This document shows positions 21,924 through 31,533 of a stretch of DNA of 46,753 nt, one piece after another; within the stretch, counting starts at the first letter, position 1; each line of letters opens with the position of its first letter. Below the pieces are notes generated by a model. That model saw nothing but the letters and a program-made list of their open reading frames with translations. It had not been told where the DNA came from and did no database searches. The position numbers were made by a program, and so were the translations under genes. This DNA is from Crenothrix polyspora (GTDB lineage: Bacteria; Pseudomonadota; Gammaproteobacteria; Methylococcales; Methylomonadaceae), in contig CAMDNJ010000004.1 in NCBI GenBank assembly GCA_945902915.1, positions 1 through 46,753 of the forward strand, written 5' to 3'.

Positions 21924-22829
21924 ATGCACCCTGAACTAATTAAACTAGAAAAAACCTTTACGCCGTCGATACTCACAAAAATTGATGAGCTCTTATGCGC
22001 TCGCTTTGGCATTGACTTATGGATGAAGCGTGATGATCAACTGCATCCTGTTATATCAGGCAATAAATGGCGTAAACTTAAATTCATTCTTGATCATGCA
22101 CTGTATTCAGGTGCTGATACTATTATCAGCATGGGCGGCATGTATTCTAATCATTTACATGCCCTCGCTTATGTCGGTAAAGCGCTAGGCTTAAAGACTA
22201 TCGCGTATATCAGAGGCGATAATCCGGACTTATTAACGCCCACTTTAGTTGATCTAAAAGCTTGGGGCATGGAGCTTAGGTTTATTTCTCGCACTGAATA
22301 CCGTCAACTCAGGCAGTATAAAGGCAGTTTAGATTTACCCGGATTAAAGCCGCAACAATACTGGTTGCCCGAAGGCGGCGCTCAGGCTTTAGCTTTAAGC
22401 GGCTTGGCAGAACTCGTTGAAGAAATCGAAATAGCTTATGACTATCTCTGCGTACCCTGCGGCACAGGCGCAACTTTAGCGGGACTGATCGCGGCCACTG
22501 AAGATCATGTTTCCTTGCTGGGCTTTGCTGCTTTAAAAAATGCGGGCTTTTTAAACACGGATGTCAGTACTTTATTAAAGCAAAGTAAAAGCAACTGGCA
22601 CATTAATTTAGATTACCATTTTGGTGGTTTTGCCAGCAGCACAGCTGAATTACTGAGCTTTATGTCAGCCTTTGAAGCTAAAACAACCATACAGCTAGAA
22701 CCTGTTTATACTGGAAAAATGATGTACGCACTGTATGATTTAATCAGCAAAGGTCACTTTAGCACTGGCCAGCGCATTATTGCCGTTCATACCGGCGGCT
22801 TACAAGGCGATAGGCAGCGCAAACGATGA
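21924..22829 (+). CDS. PLP-dependent D-cysteine desulfhydrase / ACC deaminase-like enzyme
   Basis: A 301-residue fold-type II PLP enzyme. The Schiff-base lysine is in the family motif ISGNKWRKLKF (about residue 48), followed by ISMGGMYSNHLHALAYVG, which binds the cofactor phosphate region and substrate, and the later PCGTGATLAGL glycine loop. Family members cleave D-cysteine or 1-aminocyclopropane-1-carboxylate; sequence by eye cannot separate these. It overlaps the downstream methyltransferase gene by four bases. Confidence 0.85.
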   Translation: MHPELIKLEKTFTPSILTKIDELLCARFGIDLWMKRDDQLHPVISGNKWRKLKFILDHALYSGADTIISMGGMYSNHLHALAYVGKALGLKTIAYIRGDNPDLLTPTLVDLKAWGMELRFISRTEYRQLRQYKGSLDLPGLKPQQYWLPEGGAQALALSGLAELVEEIEIAYDYLCVPCGTGATLAGLIAATEDHVSLLGFAALKNAGFLNTDVSTLLKQSKSNWHINLDYHFGGFASSTAELLSFMSAFEAKTTIQLEPVYTGKMMYALYDLISKGHFSTGQRIIAVHTGGLQGDRQRKR

Positions 22830-23485
22830 AACGCATATTAGAACCAGAACTTATGGTCGACGAACATCAGGTCAAAGCTTATGCTCAGGCTGATTTTGAG
22901 ACTCCTCATCAAGATTTTATGAGGCGCTTAAGCACTTTGATAAATGAGCCTGACTTTTCGGGTACGGCCTTGGATTTAGGTTGTGGCCCAGGTGATATCA
23001 GCTTCCGCTTTGCTAAGTCTTTTCCTTTAAGTACCACACATGCCGTGGATGGCTCACAGCCCATGCTCAATGCGGCACTAGCTGCGCTAAACCCTGACTT
23101 AGCACCACGCTTGCATTTTATACACGGACTGTTACCTCACGTCATATTACCGCAATCTAACTATGAGATAATTTTCTCTAATAGCCTACTGCACCACTTA
23201 CCTGAGCCTCAAGTGCTTTGGCAGACAGTAAAAAACTATGCGCGGCCGGGCACACGCATCATCATCATGGATTTATTGCGCCCTGCTAATTTGGCACTGG
23301 CTCAGAAAATGGTACAAGACTATACCGCGAATGAACCTGAAATTTTACAACGGGATTTTTATCATTCCTTGTTAGCGGCCTTTAGTTTAGAAGAAATAAG
23401 TACACAATTAGTAGAAGCTGATTTAAAGTTGCACTTAGAACAAATCAGTGACCGACATGTTTTTATTACAGGTGTTATTCGATAA
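22826..23485 (+). CDS. Class I SAM-dependent methyltransferase
   Basis: A 219-residue methyltransferase of the Methyltransf_11/25 type. Motif I is TALDLGCGPGDISFRFA (about residues 48-64), the acidic residue after strand 2 is in HAVDGSQPML, and motif post-II is NYEIIFSNSLLHHLPEP. The substrate is unknown. Start and stop overlap the neighbours: ATGA with the PLP gene, and a long out-of-frame overlap with an upstream extension of ppk1 that is not used here. Confidence 0.8.
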   Translation: MKRILEPELMVDEHQVKAYAQADFETPHQDFMRRLSTLINEPDFSGTALDLGCGPGDISFRFAKSFPLSTTHAVDGSQPMLNAALAALNPDLAPRLHFIHGLLPHVILPQSNYEIIFSNSLLHHLPEPQVLWQTVKNYARPGTRIIIMDLLRPANLALAQKMVQDYTANEPEILQRDFYHSLLAAFSLEEISTQLVEADLKLHLEQISDRHVFITGVIR

Positions 23486-23498
23486 TTTAAGGATACAA

Positions 23499-25592
23499 AT
23501 GGACAGCAGCAAAGTAGTTGAAAGCGTAGACCTCGATCGACCAGAACTCTATATTAACCGTGACTTGAGTTTACTAGAATTCAATAAGCGAGTATTGGCG
23601 CAAGCAAAAAATGAAGCCGTCCCCTTACTTGAGCGCCTTAACTATCTATGTATCTCTTGCTCCAACCTTGATGAGTTTTTTGAAGTACGCGTTGCCAGCG
23701 TACTCGAAATGGCCGCTATCGACCCCAAAGCCGCCGCCTTAGATGGTTTGACACCTAAAGAGCAATTAGAGCAAATTTCTATTGATTCCCACAAATTAGT
23801 TGAAGAGCAATATCAGGTACTAAATGATATTTTGATTCCTCAACTTAAAGCTGAAAATATTCGCTTTATTCGCCGCCATGATTGGAATGAAGCTCAACAT
23901 AAATGGCTAACTAAATATTTCAACGATGAGTTATTACCAATTTTAACGCCTGTAGGCTTAGACTCCGCCCACCCTTTTCCACGCATACTCAATAAGAGTT
24001 TAAATTTTATTATTTCTCTGACCGGCAAAGATGCTTTTGGTAGAAATAGTGGCAGGGCCATTTTACAAGCACCTAGAGCTTTACCGCGCGTTATACAATT
24101 ACCCTCTGATGAAACTCAAAGTGGCCCTTATGACTTTGTATTTTTATCCTCTATCATCCATGCCTTTGTTAATGAATTATTTCACGGCATGACTGTTAAA
24201 GGTTGCCATCAATTTAGGGTCACTAGAAACAGCGACTTCTTTGTTGATGATGATGCCATTGATGATTTATTGCTAGCTGTGCAGGGTGAACTAGCCATGC
24301 GTAATTATGGTAATGAGGTCCGCTTAGAAATTGATGCCGCCTGCCCAGATGATACCGTCACTTTCTTATTAGATCGTTTTGAAATGAAGCGTGACCGTTT
24401 GTTTTTAGTGGATGGCCCAGTCAATCTCAATCGAATTCAAGAAATTAATAGCCTCGTTAACCGACCTGATCTTAAATTCCCCCCCTTTAAGCCGAGCACA
24501 CCTCCACAGTTAGCTCGCAACAAAGATATGTTTGCGGCCATTAAACGCCATGATATTTTATTGCATCATCCATTTGAATCTTTCTCACCCGTAGTAGAAT
24601 TTTTACGTCAAGCGGCTGCAGCACCGGAAGTAATCGCCATCAAACAAACGTTGTACCGTACCGGTGCAGATTCACCTATTGTAGCGGCTTTAATTAAAGC
24701 CGCACGCGCTGGTAAAGAAGTCACAGTAGTCATTGAGTTAAGAGCGCGCTTTGATGAAAAAGCTAATATTGATTTAGCCTCAAAACTGCAAGAGGCCGCC
24801 GTTCATGTGGTTTATGGTGTAGTCGGTTATAAAACTCATGCCAAAATGTGTATGGTATTACGTAGAGAAGGTAACGAATTACGTCATTATGTGCATCTAG
24901 GCACTGGCAACTATCATCCTAAAACTGCACAAATTTACACCGATTACGGTTTGTTCTCTTGCAATAAGGAATTGGGCGAAGACGTTAGACGGGTATTTGC
25001 TCAGCTCACTAGCTTGGGCAAGGTGACTAAACTAAACAAATTATTACAATCACCCTTTACCTTACATAAAGGCATCATTGAAAAAATTGAACGAGAAATA
25101 GTCCACGCCAAAAACGGTAAACCGGCCAAGATCATCATTCAAGTGAATGCCATCGTTGAAGAGCAATCGATACAGGCCTTGTATCGCGCATCTCAAGCGG
25201 GGGTTGAAGTTAAATTAATGGTCAGAGGTATTTGTTGCCTAAGACCCGGCATACCCGGCATTTCTGAAAACATAGAAGTACGCGCCATCATCGGTCGTTT
25301 TTTAGAACACGCCCGTATTTATGCCTTTGCTAATGACGGCAATCAAGAAGTTTATGCTTCTAGTGCTGATCTTATGAATCGCAACATGTTCCGCCGTGTA
25401 GAAATTTGCTTTCCTATTGAAAGCAAGCGTCTTTCTAACCGCATCTTGCATGACTTAGATTTATACTTAAAAGATAATACCCAAGCTTGGCTGTTACAGC
25501 CTGACGGCAGTTATTTGCAATTATTAAATATCAGTAATGATGAACCGACTCAAGCCCAAGCCTTGATTTTAGAGGAATTACAAGCAAACTAA
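23499..25592 (+). CDS. ppk1: Polyphosphate kinase PPK1
   Basis: A 697-residue PPK1, which builds polyphosphate from ATP. The start at 23,499 follows AAGGA; the open frame extends 17 codons further upstream into the methyltransferase gene without a ribosome site. Landmarks are the N-terminal YINRDLSLLEFNKRVLAQA, the first active-site histidine in VGYKTHAKMCMVLRRE, and the second in RFLEHARIYAF. The domain order and length match E. coli PPK1 (688 residues). Its TAA overlaps the ATG of def. Confidence 0.96.
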   Translation: MDSSKVVESVDLDRPELYINRDLSLLEFNKRVLAQAKNEAVPLLERLNYLCISCSNLDEFFEVRVASVLEMAAIDPKAAALDGLTPKEQLEQISIDSHKLVEEQYQVLNDILIPQLKAENIRFIRRHDWNEAQHKWLTKYFNDELLPILTPVGLDSAHPFPRILNKSLNFIISLTGKDAFGRNSGRAILQAPRALPRVIQLPSDETQSGPYDFVFLSSIIHAFVNELFHGMTVKGCHQFRVTRNSDFFVDDDAIDDLLLAVQGELAMRNYGNEVRLEIDAACPDDTVTFLLDRFEMKRDRLFLVDGPVNLNRIQEINSLVNRPDLKFPPFKPSTPPQLARNKDMFAAIKRHDILLHHPFESFSPVVEFLRQAAAAPEVIAIKQTLYRTGADSPIVAALIKAARAGKEVTVVIELRARFDEKANIDLASKLQEAAVHVVYGVVGYKTHAKMCMVLRREGNELRHYVHLGTGNYHPKTAQIYTDYGLFSCNKELGEDVRRVFAQLTSLGKVTKLNKLLQSPFTLHKGIIEKIEREIVHAKNGKPAKIIIQVNAIVEEQSIQALYRASQAGVEVKLMVRGICCLRPGIPGISENIEVRAIIGRFLEHARIYAFANDGNQEVYASSADLMNRNMFRRVEICFPIESKRLSNRILHDLDLYLKDNTQAWLLQPDGSYLQLLNISNDEPTQAQALILEELQAN

Positions 25593-26116
25593 TGACTAAC
25601 TTCATTGAAATTGCACAATTAGGAGCCAAGGTGCTGCGTTTACAAGCGGAACCTATTGCCGATGCGAGCAGCACTGAAACTCAGCAGCTTATTAAAACAC
25701 TGCAAGAGTCCTTAGCAACGACAGAAGGGGTCGGTATCGCCGCCCCTCAAATCAGCATTTCTAAGCAAGTCATTATTATTGCCTCGCGTCCAACTCTAAG
25801 ATACCCGCAGGCTCCACTAATGGAGCCTACGGTCATGATTAACCCAAGCTTTACTGCACTTTCAGAGACGAAAGAAAAAGACTGGGAAGGTTGTTTGAGC
25901 ATACCCGGCATTAGGGCGAGAGTACCGCGTTATAAAAAGATACAGATTAAGTATCTTGATCAACAAGGTACCGCCATTGACATCATCTTAGAAGACTTTG
26001 TAGCACGCGTGTTTCAGCATGAGTTTGATCATTTACAAGGCAAGGTTTACCTAGACCGACTAGAGAGCAATGAAGATATTTATTCTGAAAACGAGTATTT
26101 ATTGGCTATCAAGTAA
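25592..26116 (+). CDS. def: Peptide deformylase
   Basis: A 174-residue metalloenzyme that removes the N-formyl group from new proteins. All three family motifs are present: GVGIAAPQIS (motif I), EGCLSIPGI with the metal-binding Cys (motif II), and QHEFDHLQG with the HExxH-type metal ligands (motif III). It begins one base inside the ppk1 stop codon (TAATG). This may be a secondary deformylase, since it is not with fmt. Confidence 0.95.
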   Translation: MTNFIEIAQLGAKVLRLQAEPIADASSTETQQLIKTLQESLATTEGVGIAAPQISISKQVIIIASRPTLRYPQAPLMEPTVMINPSFTALSETKEKDWEGCLSIPGIRARVPRYKKIQIKYLDQQGTAIDIILEDFVARVFQHEFDHLQGKVYLDRLESNEDIYSENEYLLAIK

Positions 26117-26125
26117 TTAAAATCA

Positions 26126-26211
26126 GTAGGTTGGGCAGCATGTTTTTCGCAACCCAACTTTATTATAGCTCTGAATGTTGGGTTAACGATACAGCCGTCA
26201 GCCCAACCTAC
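26126..26211. repeat. MITE-like palindromic repeat, copy 1 (family A)
   Basis: An 86-base element with terminal inverted repeats GTAGGTTGGGC and GCCCAACCTAC and an inner CAACCCAA/TTGGGTTAACG palindrome. It is related to the copies at 34,947-35,030 and 45,336-45,418 and lies in the opposite orientation. It fills most of the gap between def and the next convergent gene and may act as a bidirectional terminator. Confidence 0.75.
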
Positions 26212-26218
26212 ACGGGTC

Positions 26219-26938
26219 TTAATCTACATTTTTAATCGATTTCTGATGTAGATAATATTTCCAAGCTAAGAACACAGCTAATAACACTAAAATAACTAAG
26301 AAAACCATCACTAAGAATTTATATAAGCCTTCATGACCTGTACCTGATAAATTAGCTTCTAAACCATTGCCAACGGCACGCTCTGCATCTGCACCCGACT
26401 GCACCACATCAATATCAGTGTTTTCTTTTTTTCTGGCTAGTGCCGTTTCTGTCTCTATGCTTTTGAGCCTATCCAAAGCTACCGCTGTTTCTAAATCTAC
26501 TTTAGCCTTTAAGCGCTGAGTTTCTAAGGCTTCTTGCTGTATTTTTAACGCAGACTGTTGTTTTATGAACTCAAGTTCTTCATCTTCTTGAGCCTTTGCT
26601 CTAGCTTTATCATGTAACCTTTCTTCATTGGCCACTTTGGCTTGTGCAGCGGCCTTATCTTGAGCAGCTTTAGCACTGATTTCTGCCGTTCTATTTGCCG
26701 CAGCTCTTTCTTGCATTAATCTTTTTTCTTGCTCCACGGCTCTTTGCTGATTAGCTTTAAGCTCTGCTTGTTTAAGCTGATTTTGCTGCCTAGCATAATC
26801 AGCTTGTACTCTAGCTAAATCTCTCGCTGCCGCATCGTTTTGCTGCTCTACGGCTTCAAAGGCATTAATTTGATTGGTTAATGGATCGGCATGGGCAGTA
26901 AAGCAAAAAAACACAAATAGCCAAATTAGTCTATTCAT
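26219..26938 (-). CDS. Exported coiled-coil protein with C-terminal membrane anchor
   Basis: A 239-residue protein of unknown function. It has a signal peptide (LIWLFVFFCFTAHA), a long Ala/Glu/Lys/Gln-rich coiled coil from about residue 25 to 165, a short Gly-rich linker, and a C-terminal transmembrane helix KFLVMVFLVILVLLAVFLAW with a basic tail. It should sit in the inner membrane with the coiled coil in the periplasm. Its start abuts the stop of the upstream lipoprotein gene, so the two form an envelope operon. Confidence 0.6.
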   Translation of the reverse strand: MNRLIWLFVFFCFTAHADPLTNQINAFEAVEQQNDAAARDLARVQADYARQQNQLKQAELKANQQRAVEQEKRLMQERAAANRTAEISAKAAQDKAAAQAKVANEERLHDKARAKAQEDEELEFIKQQSALKIQQEALETQRLKAKVDLETAVALDRLKSIETETALARKKENTDIDVVQSGADAERAVGNGLEANLSGTGHEGLYKFLVMVFLVILVLLAVFLAWKYYLHQKSIKNVD

Positions 26939-27436
26939 TTACTTCTCCACAGGGCAACTTGCATTCGGTTGGATACGCGTTTCAGTAGGAGTTGTCGATA
27001 TGATAATTGCGGCGCCAATTTGATACTCACAAGCTCTACCGACTTGTGCAGACGTAAACATTTTTCCATTTTCTGAATAAGCAATAGATACGCCGTCTAC
27101 TAATATTTTATCAGAGACTAATGAGCCTGCTGCCGCACCTACCGCTCCTCCTGCGATAGTTGTACCGGCCGTACCAAGACCACCAATCCCACCAAAGCCA
27201 CCACCTAACCCACCCGCAAGGGCGCCTAATATTGCACCACCGACTTGAGCTTGCTTTTTTTGTTCTGAATTATCAACTTCAATCTTAGCGGGTAATATCG
27301 TAATGATTTTTATTGACCGTGCAGCTTGAGCCATATTAACTTGCCCAGCTCTATAAACATTGGATTGTATATTTGCACCTGTTGCAGCACATCCACTTAA
27401 AATACTTACAACTGCTAATAATGCTATTTTGTTCAT
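26939..27436 (-). CDS. Glycine-zipper outer-membrane lipoprotein
   Basis: A 165-residue lipoprotein with signal sequence and lipobox ILSGC (Cys at residue 16). The middle carries a glycine-zipper stretch (GGAILGALAGGLGGGFGGIG, then AGGAVGAAAGSLVSDK), as in SlyB/PcP-type outer-membrane lipoproteins, followed by a small C-terminal domain with Cys residues in GRACEYQIGAA. It is co-transcribed with the downstream coiled-coil gene. A role in envelope integrity is likely from the family. Confidence 0.7.
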   Translation of the reverse strand: MNKIALLAVVSILSGCAATGANIQSNVYRAGQVNMAQAARSIKIITILPAKIEVDNSEQKKQAQVGGAILGALAGGLGGGFGGIGGLGTAGTTIAGGAVGAAAGSLVSDKILVDGVSIAYSENGKMFTSAQVGRACEYQIGAAIIISTTPTETRIQPNASCPVEK

Positions 27437-27837
27437 TTTGGCCTGCCTTTTGTTATTAAAAGTTTTAATTTACCCTGTAAAAATAAATTTTATAGCAATA
27501 CCTCACGCAATTGGCAAGAATTATTAATGTATTTGCCAACGACTACTAAACTTCGCAGCTATAAATTGTCAAATATTACTCAAACATTGCCAAAACTTTT
27601 ATTATTCTTTAGCAAAAAAATCAACTAAGACTAGAGTTGTGGAGGATATTTAAAGCTTTGTTACATGACTCAATAGCTAAGCATGAATTACCAAGACCAA
27701 GATAACTCAATCCAATATTATGATTAATACTAGATTAATTCCTTACTTCTTCAACTACTTTTAGATATATAGCTAGCGCCATTGGCTCTTAACCGATTCA
27801 CTTTATTAACCAAATAAGACAGCATTAGTCATTACCA
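27437..27837. other. Intergenic region with promoter of the lipoprotein operon and a gene relic
   Basis: The gap between the lipoprotein gene and ubiA is A/T-rich. The right half holds a TPR-like relic (27,621-27,734). The left half presumably holds the lipoprotein promoter, but no box is distinct enough to name. Confidence 0.4.
27621..27734 (-). pseudogene. TPR-repeat fragment
   Basis: On the minus strand an open frame closed at both ends encodes INHNIGLSYLGLGNSCLAIE followed by SCNKALNILHNSSLS and a TGA. This fits one tetratricopeptide unit (pattern N-IG-x-YxxLGxxxxAIExxxKALxI). There is no start codon and the upstream frame is closed, so it looks like the last repeat of a lost TPR gene. 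Confidence 0.45.
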
Positions 27838-28728
27838 TCAACGCAAACCATAGTCCAACAACAAACCTACAAATATCACCAAACCAAACCAATTATTATT
27901 AAGAAAGGCTTTAAAGCACTTTGCTTTATCTCGTTGATAAATTAATTTTTGTTGATAAACCGAAAGTCCAGCAGCGATTAGGACACTACTATAATACAGC
28001 CAGGTTAACTGCTGCAACTGCCCAACGGTAACTAATAACATTAAAATAATAAGCTGCAAGATAGCCATAATATGTCTATCGTAGTCACCGAAAAGTATAG
28101 CGGTTGATTTAATGCCTATTTTCAAATCATCGTCTTTATCTACCATGGCATACATGGTGTCATAGACTAAAGCCCACAAAACAACAGCCAAATACATGAC
28201 CCATGCGACGACGGGAATACTGTTAAGTTGTGCAGAAAAGGCCATAGGTACCGCCCAACCAAAAGCAATGCCTAAATAAGCTTGAGGCAATTGCGTGTAA
28301 CGCTTCATAAAAGGGTAACTAGCAGCCAAAAACGCAGCAACAAATGACAACATAATTGTGTAGATATTAAGCAGACATACTAGCGCAAACGCGCATAAAC
28401 ATAACACTACAAAAATTATTAAGGCTTCTTTAGGTGTAACTCGACCCGCAGCAATAGGGCGCTGCTTTGTACGTGCGACATGAGAGTCAAAATCTCTGTC
28501 TGCATAATCATTAATGACACAGCCCGCAGCCCGCATCAGCACGACGCCTAAACAAATAACGCTGAACACCGTTATATCAGGCTTGCCTGCACTGGCAACC
28601 CATAAAGCCCATAAGGCTGGCCACAATAAAATCAAAGTGCCAATAGGTCGATCAAAGCGAGCTAATAGCCAATATTGCCTTGCCCGATCTTTAATATGTT
28701 CGTTAATGAGGGATATTGCCACTGTCAT
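27838..28728 (-). CDS. ubiA: 4-hydroxybenzoate polyprenyltransferase UbiA
   Basis: A 296-residue integral membrane prenyltransferase of ubiquinone synthesis. The start at 28,728 ([20 protein letters not shown]) is chosen by comparison with the usual length; the open frame extends 40 codons further to 28,848 without family similarity. The two Asp-rich Mg-diphosphate motifs are NDYADRDFD and [12 protein letters not shown]. About eight transmembrane segments are visible, including [14 protein letters not shown]. It is divergent to the arsC-like gene. Confidence 0.95.
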   Translation of the reverse strand: MTVAISLINEHIKDRARQYWLLARFDRPIGTLILLWPALWALWVASAGKPDITVFSVICLGVVLMRAAGCVINDYADRDFDSHVARTKQRPIAAGRVTPKEALIIFVVLCLCAFALVCLLNIYTIMLSFVAAFLAASYPFMKRYTQLPQAYLGIAFGWAVPMAFSAQLNSIPVVAWVMYLAVVLWALVYDTMYAMVDKDDDLKIGIKSTAILFGDYDRHIMAILQLIILMLLVTVGQLQQLTWLYYSSVLIAAGLSVYQQKLIYQRDKAKCFKAFLNNNWFGLVIFVGLLLDYGLR

Positions 28729-28846
28729 GCCTATATTATTGTATCGATGCCGATGATTTGGATTTAGGGTTTTTAAGCTTATCGCCTTAAAAATGATATT
28801 ATAGCCATTAATTTTATAGAATGCTGGCTTCCTAGGCGTGTAAATC

Positions 28847-29194
28847 ATGAAAGCAATCTGTTATCACAATCCGCGTTGCGGCAAATCACGACTAACTCTG
28901 CAATTATTACAAGCCGAAGGTATAGAGGTTGAGGTAATTGAATACCTTAAAACACCGCCAACTGCAGAAGTATTAGATCAGCTATTACTGATGCTAGCTA
29001 TGCAGCCGCGTGAATTAATGCGTAAGAATGAACCACCTTACAAAGACCTTGGCTTAAGTAATATCGAGCTAGACAGAAACGCACTGATTAAGGCTATGAT
29101 CGATCACCCCATACTAATAGAACGTCCTATCGTTGTTGTTGGCGACAAAGCCGCAATAGGCCGACCACCAGAAGCCGTACTCACTCTTTTATAA
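28847..29194 (+). CDS. ArsC/YfgD-family thioredoxin-like protein
   Basis: A 115-residue protein of the ArsC glutaredoxin-linked family. It has the single catalytic Cys in HNPRCGKSR (residue 11), [12 protein letters not shown], and [19 protein letters not shown], all typical. In gammaproteobacteria this subgroup (YfgD) often sits near wrbA- and hda-like genes, as here, rather than in an arsenic operon, so arsenate reduction is uncertain. It is nine bases before the flavodoxin gene. Confidence 0.85.
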   Translation: MKAICYHNPRCGKSRLTLQLLQAEGIEVEVIEYLKTPPTAEVLDQLLLMLAMQPRELMRKNEPPYKDLGLSNIELDRNALIKAMIDHPILIERPIVVVGDKAAIGRPPEAVLTLL

Positions 29195-29794
<600 letters not shown>

Positions 29795-29801
29795 CTAGCG
29801 C

Positions 29802-30158
29802 ATGTCTATCAAGCCCATCTATTATTACAGGCTCGCTTTAAGCGGCTACTTCGGCTTATTCGCCTTACTCATGTTATGGAATACCGTGTTAGTGCCGACT
29901 ACGGGCTTACCGGTGGCCTTAATTTTATTGGTGACTATCACACCGTTGTTATTGCCTCTGCGCGGTTTTCTCAACAACAATCGTAGAAGTTGCTCATGGA
30001 TGGCTTATGTCAGCATGATTTATTTTATACATGGCTCAGTCGCCACTTACGCTAACAACAATAGCGAGCGTTTGTATACCAGTTTAGAGACGCTACTCAG
30101 CTTAATGCTTTTTTTCGGCGCTACACTCTACGTGCACTATACCGGCAAACAAAAATGA
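29802..30158 (+). CDS. DUF2069 inner-membrane protein
   Basis: A 118-residue protein with four predicted transmembrane helices (SGYFGLFALLMLWNTVLV; LPVALILLVTITPLLLPLRG; CSWMAYVSMIYFIHGSVATY; LETLLSLMLFFGATLYVHY). The layout and the adjacent hda gene match the DUF2069 family, whose function is unknown. Its TGA overlaps the hda start (ATGA). Confidence 0.8.
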   Translation: MSIKPIYYYRLALSGYFGLFALLMLWNTVLVPTTGLPVALILLVTITPLLLPLRGFLNNNRRSCSWMAYVSMIYFIHGSVATYANNNSERLYTSLETLLSLMLFFGATLYVHYTGKQK

Positions 30159-30853
30159 CCACGGCAAAGCAATTACCTTTGCAGTTCGAGTTTAGGGCTA
30201 ATCAAAGCTTTGAGGATTTTTTTCCTAGTGCTAATTTAGAAGTTATTAATCACTTACAAAAAGCCAGTGCTGGCCTAGGTGAACGACAAATTTTTCTCTG
30301 GGGGCCATCTGGCTTAGGCAAAAGTCATTTACTCCAAGCCTGCTGTCACAGGGCTCAAAGCCTAAACTTAAGTTCATTTTACTTTTCTTTTTCAGCCTTA
30401 GAAGCACTTGATCCTGAACTACTCATCGGACTGGATGAATTTGATGTCGTTTGTTTGGACAATATGGAAAATATTGCGGGGAATGCCGTATGGGAAAATG
30501 CTTTTTTTAACTTTTTTAATCAGCATCGCGATCAAGACCATATTCTAATTATGTCAGCTAACTGCTCACCTAACCAGTTAGCCATACAGTTACCTGACCT
30601 TAAAACACGCCTTAACTGGGGCTTAACCTTAAAGTTACAGTCTTTGTCTGATGATAACAAAATCAAGGCGTTAATTTTTAAAGCTGACAAAATGGGTTTT
30701 GAAATATCGTCTCAAGTTGGGCACTTTTTAATAACCCATTATGAAAGAGATCTCCCGGCCTTATGGATGTTGCTTACAAAAATAGATCAGGCTTCATTAG
30801 CGGCTAAACGCAAACTCACTATTCCTTTTTTAAAACAAATTCTCGATGAATAA
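30155..30853 (+). CDS. hda: DnaA regulatory inactivator Hda
   Basis: A 232-residue AAA+ protein homologous to DnaA domain III but lacking the DNA-binding domain. It shows LPLQFEFRANQSFEDFFP, Walker A WGPSGLGKSHLLQACC, Walker B DVVCLDNMENI and the sensor region LPDLKTRLNWG. With the sliding clamp, Hda promotes hydrolysis of DnaA-bound ATP and prevents over-initiation. The N-terminal LPLQF resembles the clamp-binding motif. Confidence 0.9.
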   Translation: MTTAKQLPLQFEFRANQSFEDFFPSANLEVINHLQKASAGLGERQIFLWGPSGLGKSHLLQACCHRAQSLNLSSFYFSFSALEALDPELLIGLDEFDVVCLDNMENIAGNAVWENAFFNFFNQHRDQDHILIMSANCSPNQLAIQLPDLKTRLNWGLTLKLQSLSDDNKIKALIFKADKMGFEISSQVGHFLITHYERDLPALWMLLTKIDQASLAAKRKLTIPFLKQILDE

Positions 30854-30892
30854 GTAAGTACTGCCTTTACAAGCATAGGTATCTACACAAAT

Positions 30893-30969
30893 CGTCATTC
30901 CTGCCGGAATGACGTGACTTTTACTTGATTATCAAGTTATTAGTGGAAGCGACTAAAGCCGCTCCCACT
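30893..30969. repeat. REP-like palindromes after hda
   Basis: Two hairpins stand side by side: CGTCATTCC/GGAATGACG (30,893-30,914) and AGTGGAAGC/GCTCCCACT (30,942-30,969). Both sequence types are common interspersed REP-like palindromes in gammaproteobacteria. They lie between converging genes and may act as transcript ends. Confidence 0.65.
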
Positions 30970-30989
30970 AAATCGACAGTTTTCTTACA

Positions 30990-31355
30990 TCATTTTTGTA
31001 TGATGACTTTATCGTCAATCACTAAGTCAGAAATACCACCTAAGGCCGCGCGTAAAGTACAAGACGCTTTTTTAAAGCCGCCCTTATTAGCATTTTCACC
31101 TAACCAAATTAAAGTAATATAAGTATCTTTATCACTCTTAGTTTCACTAGGGAAAAACACTTGCTCACCCGTTTCTTTTTTTATGGCTACAGGGCATTTT
31201 TCACTCGCCATGGTTTGTATAGCCACATAATTTCTAATCGTCGCTGCTGCTTCTTTTTGCTCATTAGAGGGCTCTTGTTTACTAAGACCCACCATAATGA
31301 AACCAGCGACAAAAACCCCAAGAACAGCGAGAACAATTTTCATTGTTTCAGACAT
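30990..31355 (-). CDS. Small membrane-anchored protein of unknown function
   Basis: A 121-residue protein with one N-terminal membrane helix (MKIVLAVLGVFVAGFIMVGL), probably an anchor or uncleaved signal, and a soluble C-terminal part with two cysteines (SEKCPVAIK and KASCTLRAA) that could form a disulfide in the periplasm. I do not recognise the family. It is monocistronic on the minus strand, bounded by REP-like palindromes and a 180-base A/T-rich gap before pilU. Confidence 0.6.
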   Translation of the reverse strand: MSETMKIVLAVLGVFVAGFIMVGLSKQEPSNEQKEAAATIRNYVAIQTMASEKCPVAIKKETGEQVFFPSETKSDKDTYITLIWLGENANKGGFKKASCTLRAALGGISDLVIDDKVIIQK

Positions 31356-31533
31356 ACGTTTACTCCTGTTAAATTATGAAATACAAAGCCCTCTAGCGAA
31401 GTATAAATTACTCCTATAGATTAGATGTCCGATGATACACACTTAATGTAGTTCAGTATAGCCGGCAAAAAAGTCTAGCAACTTTGTTATAGGGATATCG
31501 TCTAAAAAACGTTTATCATATCGTCACTTCTAA